Shown piece by piece: positions 1 to 7,602 of a stretch of DNA of 64,000 bases. Both the position numbers and the translations under genes were made by a program. The first letter of the stretch is position 1; every line of letters begins with the position of its first letter. The notes beneath the pieces were generated by a model, which saw only the letters and a list, made by a program, of their open reading frames with translations, searched no databases and was not told the origin of the DNA. This DNA is from Pseudomonas akapageensis (GTDB lineage: Bacteria; Pseudomonadota; Gammaproteobacteria; Pseudomonadales; Pseudomonadaceae), in assembly GCF_011355085.1 (NCBI RefSeq), contig NZ_VXCP01000004.1:1-64000 (forward strand), in the 5' to 3' direction.

Positions 1-141
1 GGCCCTGCTCGGCCGCTGCGCAAATTATCGTTGCAGAGGCCGCGCCAGCGGGAACTTCAGGGTATGGGTCCGGTCGATAGAAGCCCCGTCATCCGCGATG
101 ACGGGACAGGCGAACCACCCCCAGCCGAGCCCATCCCCTGA
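1..141 (+). CDS. Possible 3' end of an upstream gene (partial)
   Basis: One frame is open from the first base to a TGA at 139-141, immediately before the ATG of the TPR gene at 142. The encoded tail is basic at first and ends in a proline and acidic stretch (GEPPPAEPIP). No domain can be recognised in 46 residues. The abutting stop and start would fit an operon in which this gene and the TPR gene are co-transcribed. It could equally be an open frame by chance in GC-rich DNA. Confidence 0.3.
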   Translation, partial: GPARPLRKLSLQRPRQRELQGMGPVDRSPVIRDDGTGEPPPAEPIP

Positions 142-894
142 ATGCAAACCAAGAGTCTTCTGCCGAGTCTCGTCCTGGCGCTCTGCGCTGCCGCATCGCT
201 GTGCTCGGTCGTCGCCTGCGCGCAAAGTAACAACGCATCAACCATCCTGATAGAAACCGCCTCGCAACAGTACGAAGCTGGCCAGCTGGACCAGGCCGCT
301 GCCTCGCTGGAGCGTGCGCTGCAAATCCAGCCGAACAATCCCGCGACGCTGCACTACCTCGGTGTATTGCGTCTTCAGCAGGGCCAGTACCAGCAGGCCG
401 AAGCGCTGGCAATGCGCTCCAACCTGCAGGTTGGTCGTAACGTCCAGTTACGCAACCGCAACATCCAATTGATCCAGGCGGCGCAGAAGGCCCTGGCGCC
501 CAATACCTCACCCAGCGCCGAAGAGATCCGGATTGCAGCACTGCAAGCCCGGGAAGCGAAGCTCGCCTGGCGCCGCGAAGCAGACACCGCGGTTGTTCTG
601 CAATCCGCCCCGGAAACCGAACAGGCCGCTGCCGACCTCGCTTCCGCACAGGCAGAGTGGGGATCGGAAGCACAGACGGTTGGCGGGCCACATGGCGAAG
701 GAGAGCTTCAAATGACCTCCTCCGAGCCAGAATACGAATTCGACGAATCGGATATCCCCCGCGGCCATTGGCCGCCTCCGGGCAAATGCCGAATCTGGTT
801 TCCTGACCGCCCGCCGGGGCATCAGCCTAAACCCGGGAGCTGCAAGAAGCTGAAGCATCGGGTTCCGTATGGGGCTTATTTGGTGCGTGGTTGA
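142..894 (+). CDS. TPR-containing probable lipoprotein
   Basis: The 250-residue protein begins with a positively charged and hydrophobic signal peptide ending in VVAC, which fits a lipobox, so the mature protein may be lipid-anchored. Residues about 35-90 form one or two tetratricopeptide repeats (YEAGQLDQAAASLERAL, then LGVLRLQQGQYQQAEAL), which normally mediate protein contacts. The middle is Ala/Gln-rich. The last 50 residues carry a compact Pro/Gly/Cys/Trp module (RGHWPPPGKCRIW, then PPGHQPKPGSC) seen in other small secreted bacterial proteins of unknown role. The ATG follows a stop codon directly, so translation may be coupled to the upstream frame. Export and TPR are well supported, function is not. 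Confidence 0.75.
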   Translation: MQTKSLLPSLVLALCAAASLCSVVACAQSNNASTILIETASQQYEAGQLDQAAASLERALQIQPNNPATLHYLGVLRLQQGQYQQAEALAMRSNLQVGRNVQLRNRNIQLIQAAQKALAPNTSPSAEEIRIAALQAREAKLAWRREADTAVVLQSAPETEQAAADLASAQAEWGSEAQTVGGPHGEGELQMTSSEPEYEFDESDIPRGHWPPPGKCRIWFPDRPPGHQPKPGSCKKLKHRVPYGAYLVRG

Positions 895-1433
895 GTTCGC
901 GATTTCCCGCCGAAAACAGGGCCTGTTCCGGGCCCCTCTGAACATGCAAAGCCCGCTTCACGCCACGCTTCAATCTCCCCCAATCCCGCCGACGACTTCG
1001 CTCTGGTCAATACCTCTCGACCATTCAATCTGATAAGAAATTCGGAACTTTAGGATGTCTCCTACAAACTTTTTATTGCGTATTTGATATCGTCAGCATG
1101 AATCCACACTTATAAAAATAATTACACACTAGAGCCTGACTCCCTGCACCCCCAACAAAAGCCAATCCATCCAGTCGACATTAAACAGTACAAAAGCCAA
1201 ACATACAAAGGCACCACTTAACCTCCTGTATATCTAGGACATTAGATGTGCTCACGCACCTTACACAAAAAACAAAACATCAAATCACCTTAAAAATAAA
1301 AACAACTACAGAGCACTTACCAGCAACTATTGATTGCTCCCCCCGGGATGGCTACGAGCCGCAGAACGATGGCGTCGAGCACTTGTACGAAGTCCGTTCT
1401 TGATTTCTCCACTCACCAATGACAGGTATCGCT
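895..1433. other. Intergenic region without a recognisable gene
   Basis: About 540 bases with no convincing coding frame. From about 1030 to 1330 the sequence is clearly more AT-rich than its surroundings, with oligo-A and oligo-T tracts, so it may hold a promoter or a foreign remnant. I see no RNA gene or clear terminator. Confidence 0.5.
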
Positions 1434-2219
1434 ATGGAACTGCTGGGATCGTATTGGGCTGAACACTGGATATTCGCAATCCTGCTGCTGGGAGCCATCG
1501 CCTTTGTCGCCGGCTTTGTCGACAGCATCGCCGGTGGCGGCGGGCTGTTTCTGGTACCGGGCTTTCTGCTGGTGGGCCTGCCCCCGCAAGTCGCCCTGGG
1601 CCAGGAAAAACTGGTCAGCACCCTGGGCACCCTCGCTGCCATCAGAAACTTTCTGGTCAACAGCAAGATGGTCTGGAAGGTCGCACTGATCGGGGTACCG
1701 TTTTCACTGCTGGGTGCCTACCTGGGCGCACACCTGATCATTTCCATCTCGCAGGAGACCGTCGGAAAAATCATCCTGGCGTTGATCCCCATCGGCATCC
1801 TGATCTTCCTCACCCCAAAGGATCGCCCGGTCCAGGAACACATCTTGAGCGATCGCGTGCTCTTTACCGTGGTGCCTTTGACCTGCCTGACCATAGGTTT
1901 CTACGACGGCTTTTTCGGACCCGGCACCGGCAGCATGTTCATCATCGCCTTCCACTACCTGCTGAAGATGGACCTGGTCTCCAGCTCAGCCAATTCCAAG
2001 ACCTTCAACTTCGCCTCGAACATCGGCGCGCTGGTGGCGTTCGTGATGGCCGGTAAAGTGATCTACCTGCTGGCCTTGCCCCTGGTGGCCTGCAACATCC
2101 TCGGCAACCACGTCGGCAGCGCGCTGGCTATCCGCAAGGGCAACGATGTGGTGCGCAAAGTGCTGGTGCTGTCGATGCTCTGCCTGTTCGCCAGCCTCGG
2201 CGTGAAATACCTGGGTTGA
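1434..2219 (+). CDS. TSUP (TauE/SafE) family permease
   Basis: A 261-residue inner-membrane protein made almost entirely of hydrophobic helices. The two TSUP half-repeat signatures are visible: FVDSIAGGGG near the N-terminus and FYDGFFGPGTGS near residue 145. The family exports or imports small sulfur-containing anions such as sulfite, sulfoacetate or taurine breakdown products, but substrate cannot be read from sequence. I chose the ATG at 1434 because an AGG lies about seven bases upstream; an ATG at 1419 would add five residues. It stands alone with no operon partner, so context gives no substrate hint. Confidence 0.85.
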   Translation: MELLGSYWAEHWIFAILLLGAIAFVAGFVDSIAGGGGLFLVPGFLLVGLPPQVALGQEKLVSTLGTLAAIRNFLVNSKMVWKVALIGVPFSLLGAYLGAHLIISISQETVGKIILALIPIGILIFLTPKDRPVQEHILSDRVLFTVVPLTCLTIGFYDGFFGPGTGSMFIIAFHYLLKMDLVSSSANSKTFNFASNIGALVAFVMAGKVIYLLALPLVACNILGNHVGSALAIRKGNDVVRKVLVLSMLCLFASLGVKYLG

Positions 2220-2226
2220 GGCGTGA

Positions 2227-2379
2227 TACAAGGATGTCGATGCCATTCGACCGGAGGACCTGGCGAACACAGTGTCATGGATAGCTCAGCAGCCGGGGCA
2301 TATGAACATCAACTCGATCGAGATCATGCCGGTGGCGCAGACCTACTCGGCTTTGAGTGTTGCGCGTAACTTGTGCTGA
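2227..2379 (+). pseudogene. 3' remnant of a short-chain dehydrogenase (YdfG-like)
   Basis: An uninterrupted frame without its own start encodes a typical SDR C-terminus: RPEDLANTVSWIAQQPGHMN followed by INSIEIMPVAQ. In YdfG-type NADP-dependent 3-hydroxy acid dehydrogenases this segment closes the protein. An in-frame stop at 2224 and the missing Rossmann domain show that only the last 50 codons survive. It lies directly behind the permease gene, so an SDR gene probably once followed or was brought in and then deleted. Confidence 0.7.
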
Positions 2380-2619
2380 TTCAGATTGTTCAGGCTGGAT
2401 TCCCTTCTTGGCGGGTTCGGCCTTTTCGTTCTCCTTGCCGTCCCACAGTCACCTCCCCCTCTCCCCGTTGCCGATGATGTGTTCCTCAATACATTGAGAT
2501 TGCGCTCGATCGGGTTTGAAGACGCGTTGAATTGCACCCTCTTAAACGAAATTCAAGACGAAATTCTTTCTTGATTTTGAATTAAGGAATTATCCTACAA
2601 CCCGTGTCGCCCTCCTGGC

Positions 2620-2895
2620 GGTTGCGTCGCTTTGGTCTGCACTCTAGGCTCGTTCGGTCGCTGAAAATCAGCGGCCGAGCGTGCAAGCTCGAGTGAAAGC
2701 AGAAACAAAGCAACGCCATAGCCTTCTTCGGAGTACTTCCTTCGCGAAGTGTTTTATGGCGGCTGTGCGTGGGAGGTCTTCGGGCCTGCCGGGTTTCCTG
2801 TGTTTCCTCGGTCTTGCACACCTGCGCACAGCTGCCACCTATTCGTGTGCAAGCGAAAAGTGGTAGCTCCTATTACGAACCACAGGAGCTTCATT
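2620..2895 (+). promoter_or_regulatory. Structured 5' leader of the DUF3077 gene with sequestered ribosome site
   Basis: Three structures can be drawn. (1) A long hairpin at 2624-2716: GCGTCGCTTTG pairs with 2706-2716 with one mismatch, then TCTGC/GCAGA, ACTC/GAGT, and an apical nine-pair stem 2656-2664/2668-2676. (2) An interleaved pair of stems: CTTGCACAC 2813-2821 with 2845-2853, and GCTGCCAC 2831-2838 with 2860-2867, in the order A-B-A'-B', which is a pseudoknot. (3) AGCTCCT 2865-2871 is perfectly complementary to AGGAGCT 2884-2890, which contains the Shine-Dalgarno. Structures 2 and 3 share bases 2865-2867, so they exclude each other. This layout resembles a translational switch. Pairing is visible; regulation is inferred. 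Confidence 0.6.
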
Positions 2896-3222
2896 ATGAT
2901 CAAAATCGTTCCCGATCCACCCTCAAGTGAAAACCTCTACAAAACCGTGGCGACCGCCTTCGGTACGTGTGATGCCGGGCATGGGCCTTTGTTTTCCGTA
3001 TGCGCCGGGATTAATGCTGAAGATGCCTTGGTGCATGCTTCGCTGTCGCTCAAATGCGCGCGAGAAACGACCTACCACATGTGCATGATCGAGCCCGCTG
3101 CGAACCAGGGATTGTTGTGGTCGACGTTGCATTCCATTGAGATGGCCAAGGCGCTGGTCGATGCGGTGATCGATGGGATTGAAAGCGAGGGGAATCGGCG
3201 TGAGGCTAAAGCCGAGAGCTGA
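2896..3222 (+). CDS. DUF3077 family protein
   Basis: A 108-residue cytoplasmic protein of the Pseudomonas-rich DUF3077 family, recognised from the pattern FSVCAGINAEDALVHASLSL followed by a second helix region that ends MAKALVDAVIDGIE. It is probably all-helical. The function of the family is unknown; copies are usually present several times per genome. The ATG at 2896 has AGGAG six to seven bases upstream. The frame stays open upstream to 2749, but that part has the structured leader and no family match, so the short form is preferred. Expression may be controlled by the leader RNA. Confidence 0.8.
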   Translation: MIKIVPDPPSSENLYKTVATAFGTCDAGHGPLFSVCAGINAEDALVHASLSLKCARETTYHMCMIEPAANQGLLWSTLHSIEMAKALVDAVIDGIESEGNRREAKAES

Positions 3223-3249
3223 GTTTTCCATTCTTTTCTCGTGAGACGT

Positions 3250-3285
3250 TTGCCAGCAAGGCTCGATGTTGAGATTTGCTGGCAA
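3250..3285. terminator. Hairpin after the DUF3077 gene
   Basis: A perfect 10-bp inverted repeat, TTGCCAGCAA at 3250-3259 and TTGCTGGCAA at 3276-3285, with a 16-base loop. There is no U-run, so it may be a transcript-end or processing hairpin rather than a strong intrinsic terminator. Confidence 0.45.
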
Positions 3286-3349
3286 TCTACTTCAATCACA
3301 CATCAATACTTTTAGCGCGGCCATTTCAGCGCGATCCAACAAGGTGATC

Positions 3350-3676
3350 ATGAAAGCACTTTCCCTCTCCGCGATGCTCTTGGCCATCACGACCGGACAG
3401 GCGCTCGCCTCCAGTCCTCAGCAATGGGCTGAGTTCGATAAACAAGTTGTTGCCTCGTGCACCAAGGCGAGCCAGCTCAAGGAGGCCAAGGCTGTGGGTC
3501 GTATAGCGCAGTTTGATGATCGGGTCGGTTATGTGGCGGTGCTTCTGCAGGGGCGGTACCCCCAGGCTCATATGAAGAACCAGGTAGGTCGGGAACTGTG
3601 TCTGTTCGACAAGAAAAACAAGACGGCTTTCGTTACTGAATGGGATTCGGTCATGCCTGTGAATAGGCAAAGATAG
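3350..3676 (+). CDS. Small exported protein of unknown function
   Basis: A 108-residue protein with a clear Sec signal peptide (MKALSLSAMLLAITTGQALA, cleavage after ALA). The mature part of about 88 residues holds two cysteines (ASCTKA and RELCLF) that could form a disulfide in the periplasm. No family is recognised. AAGGTG sits just upstream of the ATG at 3350. The open frame extends upstream to 3266, but the signal peptide fixes the start. Confidence 0.7.
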   Translation: MKALSLSAMLLAITTGQALASSPQQWAEFDKQVVASCTKASQLKEAKAVGRIAQFDDRVGYVAVLLQGRYPQAHMKNQVGRELCLFDKKNKTAFVTEWDSVMPVNRQR

Positions 3677-3908
3677 AGCGAGAGATTCGTCATGACATGT
3701 CATGACCTCATTCAGGAAAGGGGTTTGGCCCAACAAATACGGCGTCTAAAGGACGAATGGTCGAGAGGTGTCAAGCGCGGGGAATTGTCGGGAGCCTGAA
3801 GCCACTACAGGCGACTCAGATCGGTGCGTTCGTCGCGGTGGAGTGAACTTCACTTTCACCGAGTGTCACATGAAGTCCTTGTCAAGCGAATGTCAGAGGT
3901 ACAGCCTT

Positions 3909-4187
3909 ATGAGCATGGCCACAGTTGTCAGTGCCGTGATTTCGAGTCTCGCACCAAGTGTCTTCGACCAGAACGGCCTACAAGAACCCGGCGCGCATGT
4001 CTCAGCCGTCGAATACCACTATGGAATGGAAATCGATGTGCACAGGGTATTACAGCGCACCGATACATCCGATAAGACGGGCGTGGTACCGGTGACCCTG
4101 GTCTACGAAGACAGCTTGGGTGAGGTTCACAAAATCCGTTTCCTCGAATGGGGCGCAAGCCCAGCCAACCCCTCCAGCATTGCCTGA
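3909..4187 (+). CDS. DUF2790-like small protein
   Basis: About 92 residues. The C-terminal two thirds match the DUF2790 pattern of Pseudomonas: YHYGMEIDVHRVL, then GVVPVTLVYEDSLGEVHKIRF. Family members are usually exported and several are copper- or stress-responsive; the function is unknown. The ATG at 3909 has AGAGGT eight bases upstream. Upstream in-frame starts at 3870 and 3768 exist but lack a comparable ribosome site. The N-terminal segment is only weakly hydrophobic, so export is uncertain. The usual Cys of the family before GVVPV is Thr here. Confidence 0.65.
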   Translation: MSMATVVSAVISSLAPSVFDQNGLQEPGAHVSAVEYHYGMEIDVHRVLQRTDTSDKTGVVPVTLVYEDSLGEVHKIRFLEWGASPANPSSIA

Positions 4188-4464
4188 TCCGCTCGCCGAT
4201 AGAATTCTGGGCCACGCCTGCCCCCCAGAAGCGATAGTTAAACCTCATATGCACTAAGTGCGAATGATGTTTTTGTTTACCTGAAAATGGACATGATCGA
4301 ATGATTGAAAGTTCATTCGTGAAAATCGCTGTTATCTTGCCGGCGTAATGTCGCAAGATTAATTGATAAAAATTGCTGGAACTTGATTGCAATCAGCAAC
4401 GGCAAACTCCAATTAAGCCGTGCTGAGAGCCATATTGATTCACTATTGAAGCCAAGAGGTAACC

Positions 4465-5118
4465 ATGGAACTTAGTATGTTTTCTTCGTCCACCGTGGAA
4501 TATTTGCGTTTGGGCGTTGTATATTTTCATCTTATCGCCTGCTGCGTGGCAATTGGGCTGGTTTTGACCAGTGACATTGCAATGGTCAAGCAACTCCTGA
4601 AGGGGGATGCTTCAGATCACCACGATGACGCGCATATGGAAAGTCTTCAAAAAACCGTAGTGCTTGCACTTGTAGCTCTTTGGATTACGGGCATTGGTAT
4701 TGTCGGGATAGATTATGCCGGCAAGGGGATGGAGTATTTCCTCAATCCAAAATTGCAAGCCAAAATCGGGATAGTTGTGCTATTGACCTTTAATGGCTTC
4801 CTGTTGCATAGCGCTATATTGCCCGCTCTGAAAAAAGCCGGATCGTTACTGAAACTCTCCTTCAGCCTGCGCATGCTGGCCCTGTTCTCGGGGGCGCTCT
4901 CTGCTGTCTCATGGCTATATGCTGCAATGCTGGGTGTTGGTCGTCCGCTGGCTTGGAAGTACTCGCTAGTGGAGTTGCTGGCAGCCTATCCGGTTCTCAT
5001 CGTCGGTGGATTCGGGATGATGGTACTGCTCACTGCCTGGGCAAAAGGCAGAGGCACTGAAGGGCGCATGGAGCAAGGCACCTGGGCAGAAAGAAACACC
5101 GCCCTGGCGGGATGGTGA
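4465..5118 (+). CDS. Four-helix integral membrane protein
   Basis: A 217-residue inner-membrane protein with about five hydrophobic segments: near residues 15-35, 65-85, 100-120, 135-155 and 170-190. A His/Asp-rich cytosolic or periplasmic loop (SDHHDDAHME) lies after the first segment and could bind metal. It resembles uncharacterised membrane proteins found in many Pseudomonas; I do not recognise a function. AGAGGT precedes the ATG by five bases. It is followed at 5202 by a small exported PtrA-like gene on the same strand, which may be co-expressed. Confidence 0.7.
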   Translation: MELSMFSSSTVEYLRLGVVYFHLIACCVAIGLVLTSDIAMVKQLLKGDASDHHDDAHMESLQKTVVLALVALWITGIGIVGIDYAGKGMEYFLNPKLQAKIGIVVLLTFNGFLLHSAILPALKKAGSLLKLSFSLRMLALFSGALSAVSWLYAAMLGVGRPLAWKYSLVELLAAYPVLIVGGFGMMVLLTAWAKGRGTEGRMEQGTWAERNTALAGW

Positions 5119-5201
5119 GGCCAGGTTGAACAAGGAAGTTCAGCTTTAGCAAATAAAATCCGTTTTTAGCAGTTCACAAAGTTTCACTAGAGGATACCCA
5201 A

Positions 5202-5408
5202 ATGAAATCCATGAAAGCTCTCTTCGTAGTCGCCACTCTGACCGCTTCTTCTCTGGCTATGGCCACAGGTGGCGGTGATCGGTCCTTTGCACGCATGGAG
5301 GCGGCCCGGAAAGTTTCGATGGAAGCTTTCCAGGCTGCACAGAAACAGAAGGCTGAAGCCGCTGTAGCTGAAAGCAAAGCCAAGGCGGCCAATCGCGCCA
5401 ACGGCTGA
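5202..5408 (+). CDS. Small exported PtrA-like protein
   Basis: A 68-residue protein: signal peptide MKSMKALFVVATLTASSLAM with cleavage near AMA-TGG, then a short helical, Ala/Lys/Glu-rich mature part (SFARMEAARKVSMEAFQAAQ). It matches the N-terminal domain pattern of PtrA, a copper-inducible Pseudomonas periplasmic protein originally described as a repressor of the type III secretion system and later linked to copper tolerance. The resemblance is to this small-protein family; the exact role here is not known. AGAGG lies about nine bases before the ATG. Confidence 0.6.
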   Translation: MKSMKALFVVATLTASSLAMATGGGDRSFARMEAARKVSMEAFQAAQKQKAEAAVAESKAKAANRANG

Positions 5409-5431
5409 TCCGTGTAGCGCGCCCCTCAAAA

Positions 5432-5484
5432 AAAGGGGACACCCATTAGCCGGTCTCAAGTCAAGGCTAATGGGTGTCCCCTTT
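5432..5484. repeat. Perfect 20-bp inverted repeat between convergent genes
   Basis: Arms at 5432-5451 and 5465-5484 (AAAGGGGACACCCATTAGCC and its exact complement) enclose 13 bases. It lies between the PtrA-like gene and the convergent antitoxin gene. A-tract and T-tract at the arm ends make it usable as a bidirectional terminator. The GGGGACA motif at the ends is also common in Pseudomonas sequences linked to REP-type transposases, so a small mobile element is possible. Confidence 0.75.
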
Positions 5485-5515
5485 CCCATCAGATGCAGAA
5501 GGCAGGTACGCAAGC

Positions 5516-5761
5516 TTACAGATCATCCAGCCCCACGGGCACTGCCATTTCGTGGCGACGAGCACATACCAATTCTGCCAAATCCAAGTCATCCAGCCGC
5601 TCCATCATCGCCTCAAACACTTCCGCAGGGACCATATAGCCCATGACACGATTATGGTTGAGCACTGCAACCGCTCTACCCTGAGCCCCACTCAACACCG
5701 CCGAAGGATTTTTCTTCAGCTCAGATACGCTGACTGCGATATCGGCCAAAACGCGCTGCAT
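5516..5761 (-). CDS. Phd/YefM-type antitoxin, no partner toxin seen
   Basis: An 81-residue protein with the YefM/Phd N-terminal DNA-binding fold pattern: VSVSELKKNPSAVLSGAQG followed by AVAVLNHNRVMGYMVP. The C-terminal region, which in this family wraps the toxin, is short and acidic (ERLDDLDLAELV). GGAG lies eight bases upstream of the ATG at 5761. Downstream (lower coordinates) there are only about 100 bases before the convergent PtrA-like gene, and no RelE, YoeB or Doc frame is present on either side. It is therefore an orphan antitoxin or a standalone regulator. It sits 150 bases from the prophage left end on the host side. Confidence 0.8.
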   Translation of the reverse strand: MQRVLADIAVSVSELKKNPSAVLSGAQGRAVAVLNHNRVMGYMVPAEVFEAMMERLDDLDLAELVCARRHEMAVPVGLDDL

Positions 5762-5910
5762 GATCAAGACTCCAATTCAGGTTTTTATATTGGTCATAAT
5801 CACCCTCCCCATCAACCTGGGTTGAAGAAAGAGACGCCCGCAGAGCACAGCACTTTGCTGATAAACTAGGCCGTTGCTCCATTTGCCCAAATCGCAATCC
5901 TCCCGCTCCA

Positions 5911-6042
5911 ATGCAGACGCCCCTGATGCCCCTGACGAACACCCCAATCTCAAGCCCAGAACCCTCCCGCCGCTTCAGCGTGGCCCCGATGATGGATCGA
6001 ATCGATTATATTAAAAATATCTTATATTTCAGCACTTTATAG
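5911..6042 (+). pseudogene. dusA: Host 5' end of dusA cut off by the prophage
   Basis: The ATG at 5911 opens a frame whose residues 20-29 are RRFSVAPMMD, the start of the DusA active-site barrel. The same motif opens the intact gene at 44147. After the shared ATGATGGA at 5989-5996 the sequence turns to AT-rich phage DNA and the frame stops at 6040-6042 after 43 codons. This fragment still has the native upstream region and may be transcribed, but it cannot make an enzyme. Confidence 0.93.
5989..5996. other. attL core
   Basis: ATGATGGA here is the last sequence shared with the right junction. Host dusA lies to the left and phage DNA to the right. Homology between the two dusA 5' ends extends imperfectly further left (CC, then codons for SVAP), so the crossover could lie anywhere in this block. 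Confidence 0.85.
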
Positions 6043-6414
6043 ACAGGTAAATTCTTGCTGTAGCAAAAATTAAGCAGAGATACGAGAGCCCCCTTGGCAA
6101 TCGACATTTTTTCACACGAGAGTCCGTCCCATCCAAGACAGTCCCGACTGGCATCCTGGCCTAAGGCAATCGTTGATAGACCAGGACAGCAGTTTTCAAG
6201 TCCAGAATCTAAGTCCTATATTTCAATAACTTAAATTGAATTTTGTTCCGCAAATCGGCAAACCGGAAGCCACGTCCGACATTGGGCGCCAAAACCCTTG
6301 CGGAACTGATTTCTCGCTCGATGGATGGCTTGTCGACCGCTCAGCGCCCCCATTGCTGATGTTCAAATTCCGTTGGTTTGCTAAGCTCTGAGCTTCTCGA
6401 ATGGAGTCGAAGTC
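6043..6414. other. Left phage end, no gene seen
   Basis: About 370 bases without a convincing gene. Near the junction, at 6059-6076, there is a TGTAGCAA-type motif followed by AAAATTAAGCA. The same eleven bases occur at 44098-44108 beside the right end, where GTAGC/GCTAC motifs are frequent. These may be integrase arm sites. Confidence 0.45.
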
Positions 6415-6630
6415 ATGATTGAAAAAAACGCCCTACCTGTTGCCCTTGAGCTGATCAGTGACAACCAGATCGCAATTGCCGCAGCAGTGGAAGAGCTCGC
6501 CTTGTGGGTACGGCAGAGCGGATCGCAAAAAATCGCCGACAATGTGCGCGGCGCCTTGGATACCATCGACCGGAATGCCACACTTCTCCAAGAAGCGATT
6601 TGTTCGCTCAGAAATGCACACACCGCGTAG
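6415..6630 (+). CDS. Small phage protein of unknown function
   Basis: A 71-residue, predicted all-helical cytoplasmic protein (EKNALPVALELISDNQIAIA, then a helix WVRQSGSQKIADNVRGAL). GGAG lies eight bases before the ATG at 6415. Proteins of this look recur at prophage edges in Pseudomonas, but no function is known to me. It is the first gene inside attL. Confidence 0.55.
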   Translation: MIEKNALPVALELISDNQIAIAAAVEELALWVRQSGSQKIADNVRGALDTIDRNATLLQEAICSLRNAHTA

Positions 6631-6818
6631 CATCGGCGATAGATGATGTTGAACAAATCCAAAGTCGTAACATCGAGGCATTCGGCTACCTTAAATTTTT
6701 TCTGACCCAATAATTGCCACTGCTATCTTCCGGTACCTCCAAGCGTATCTACGGCTCAACGCAGTACAAAGAGAAGGTACAGCCAGCATCCTGACAGCCA
6801 AAACGCAAAGGTCCGAGA

Positions 6819-7520
6819 TTGATAGACCACAATCGACATATAAAGCAACTAAGACAAGCTGCACCCTACCTAGTCTCATACGCCTTATTCTGCGCATGCA
6901 TTGACATATATACTTTCTGGTCCAAGTTCAACATAAAACCGTTTGCATACATCGGACTGGGAGAAATAATAACCTACGCAGGAAATGAAATCTTTATTGC
7001 CTCCGCATTTGCTATTTTTGTATTATTATTTGAAGCCTTATTCCCCACTACGGAAGCTTCTAAAAAAGAAACAAACCATTTACACAAAGAAATTAAAATC
7101 AGATTCTTGCTGGGATCAATCGTTCTTTCCCTTGCAATGTATTTTGATAGCAGACATGAATGGCTAACTGCAATAACCTTCAGCACAATGCTACTTATTG
7201 CGAGACCGCTAGCTCAAACTGAAGTATTCTTGAAGGCATTCAGCGCCCCTCCCATAAGAATAGCCTTGACAGCATTCATAGTCTTTCTCCCTGTCAGTTC
7301 CATTATGTCTGCAAACTCAAAAGCTAACAAAATTCTGAGTCGGTCTGACAAGCAAGATATGATTCGCCGTGAAGAAGGGCTATGTTCACAAGGATGCATA
7401 TTGATTGGAAAGATTGGCGATTACTTCCTAGTAATGGGAAACAACAAAAAAACCATCATGATCAAATCTGACAAAATGACAGACTTCGAAATTTATGTGC
7501 ACGACTTCGGGAAAAGTTAA
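6819..7520 (+). CDS. AT-rich accessory membrane protein
   Basis: A 233-residue protein with about five hydrophobic segments (near residues 17-30, 60-75, 95-110, 115-130, 148-165) and a soluble C-terminal domain of about 65 residues containing two Cys (EGLCSQGCILIGKIGDYFLV), which looks like a small beta-rich domain. The start is a TTG at 6819 with AAAGG upstream. Base composition is far more AT-rich than the phage structural genes, typical of a recently acquired accessory gene. No family recognised. It is transcribed toward the convergent coiled-coil gene at 7603, with a GCCCGCC hairpin at 7538-7556 between them. Confidence 0.65.
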   Translation: MIDHNRHIKQLRQAAPYLVSYALFCACIDIYTFWSKFNIKPFAYIGLGEIITYAGNEIFIASAFAIFVLLFEALFPTTEASKKETNHLHKEIKIRFLLGSIVLSLAMYFDSRHEWLTAITFSTMLLIARPLAQTEVFLKAFSAPPIRIALTAFIVFLPVSSIMSANSKANKILSRSDKQDMIRREEGLCSQGCILIGKIGDYFLVMGNNKKTIMIKSDKMTDFEIYVHDFGKS

Positions 7521-7602
7521 TTTTTCCATTTTTACACTGCCCGCCTCTCGGCGGGCGCCTGTGATACACACATTCCCTTCCATATAAAAAGTCAATATAT
7601 GT

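Noticed and set aside
2386..2574. 62-codon frame after the SDR remnant
   Set aside because: No ribosome site or family resemblance, although it has a hydrophobic start.
2749..2895. Upstream extension of the DUF3077 frame
   Set aside because: Open in frame, but it covers the structured leader, and a strong SD and family start are at 2896.
5997..6414. tRNA gene at the integration site
   Set aside because: The target is the dusA coding sequence; no cloverleaf sequence is visible.
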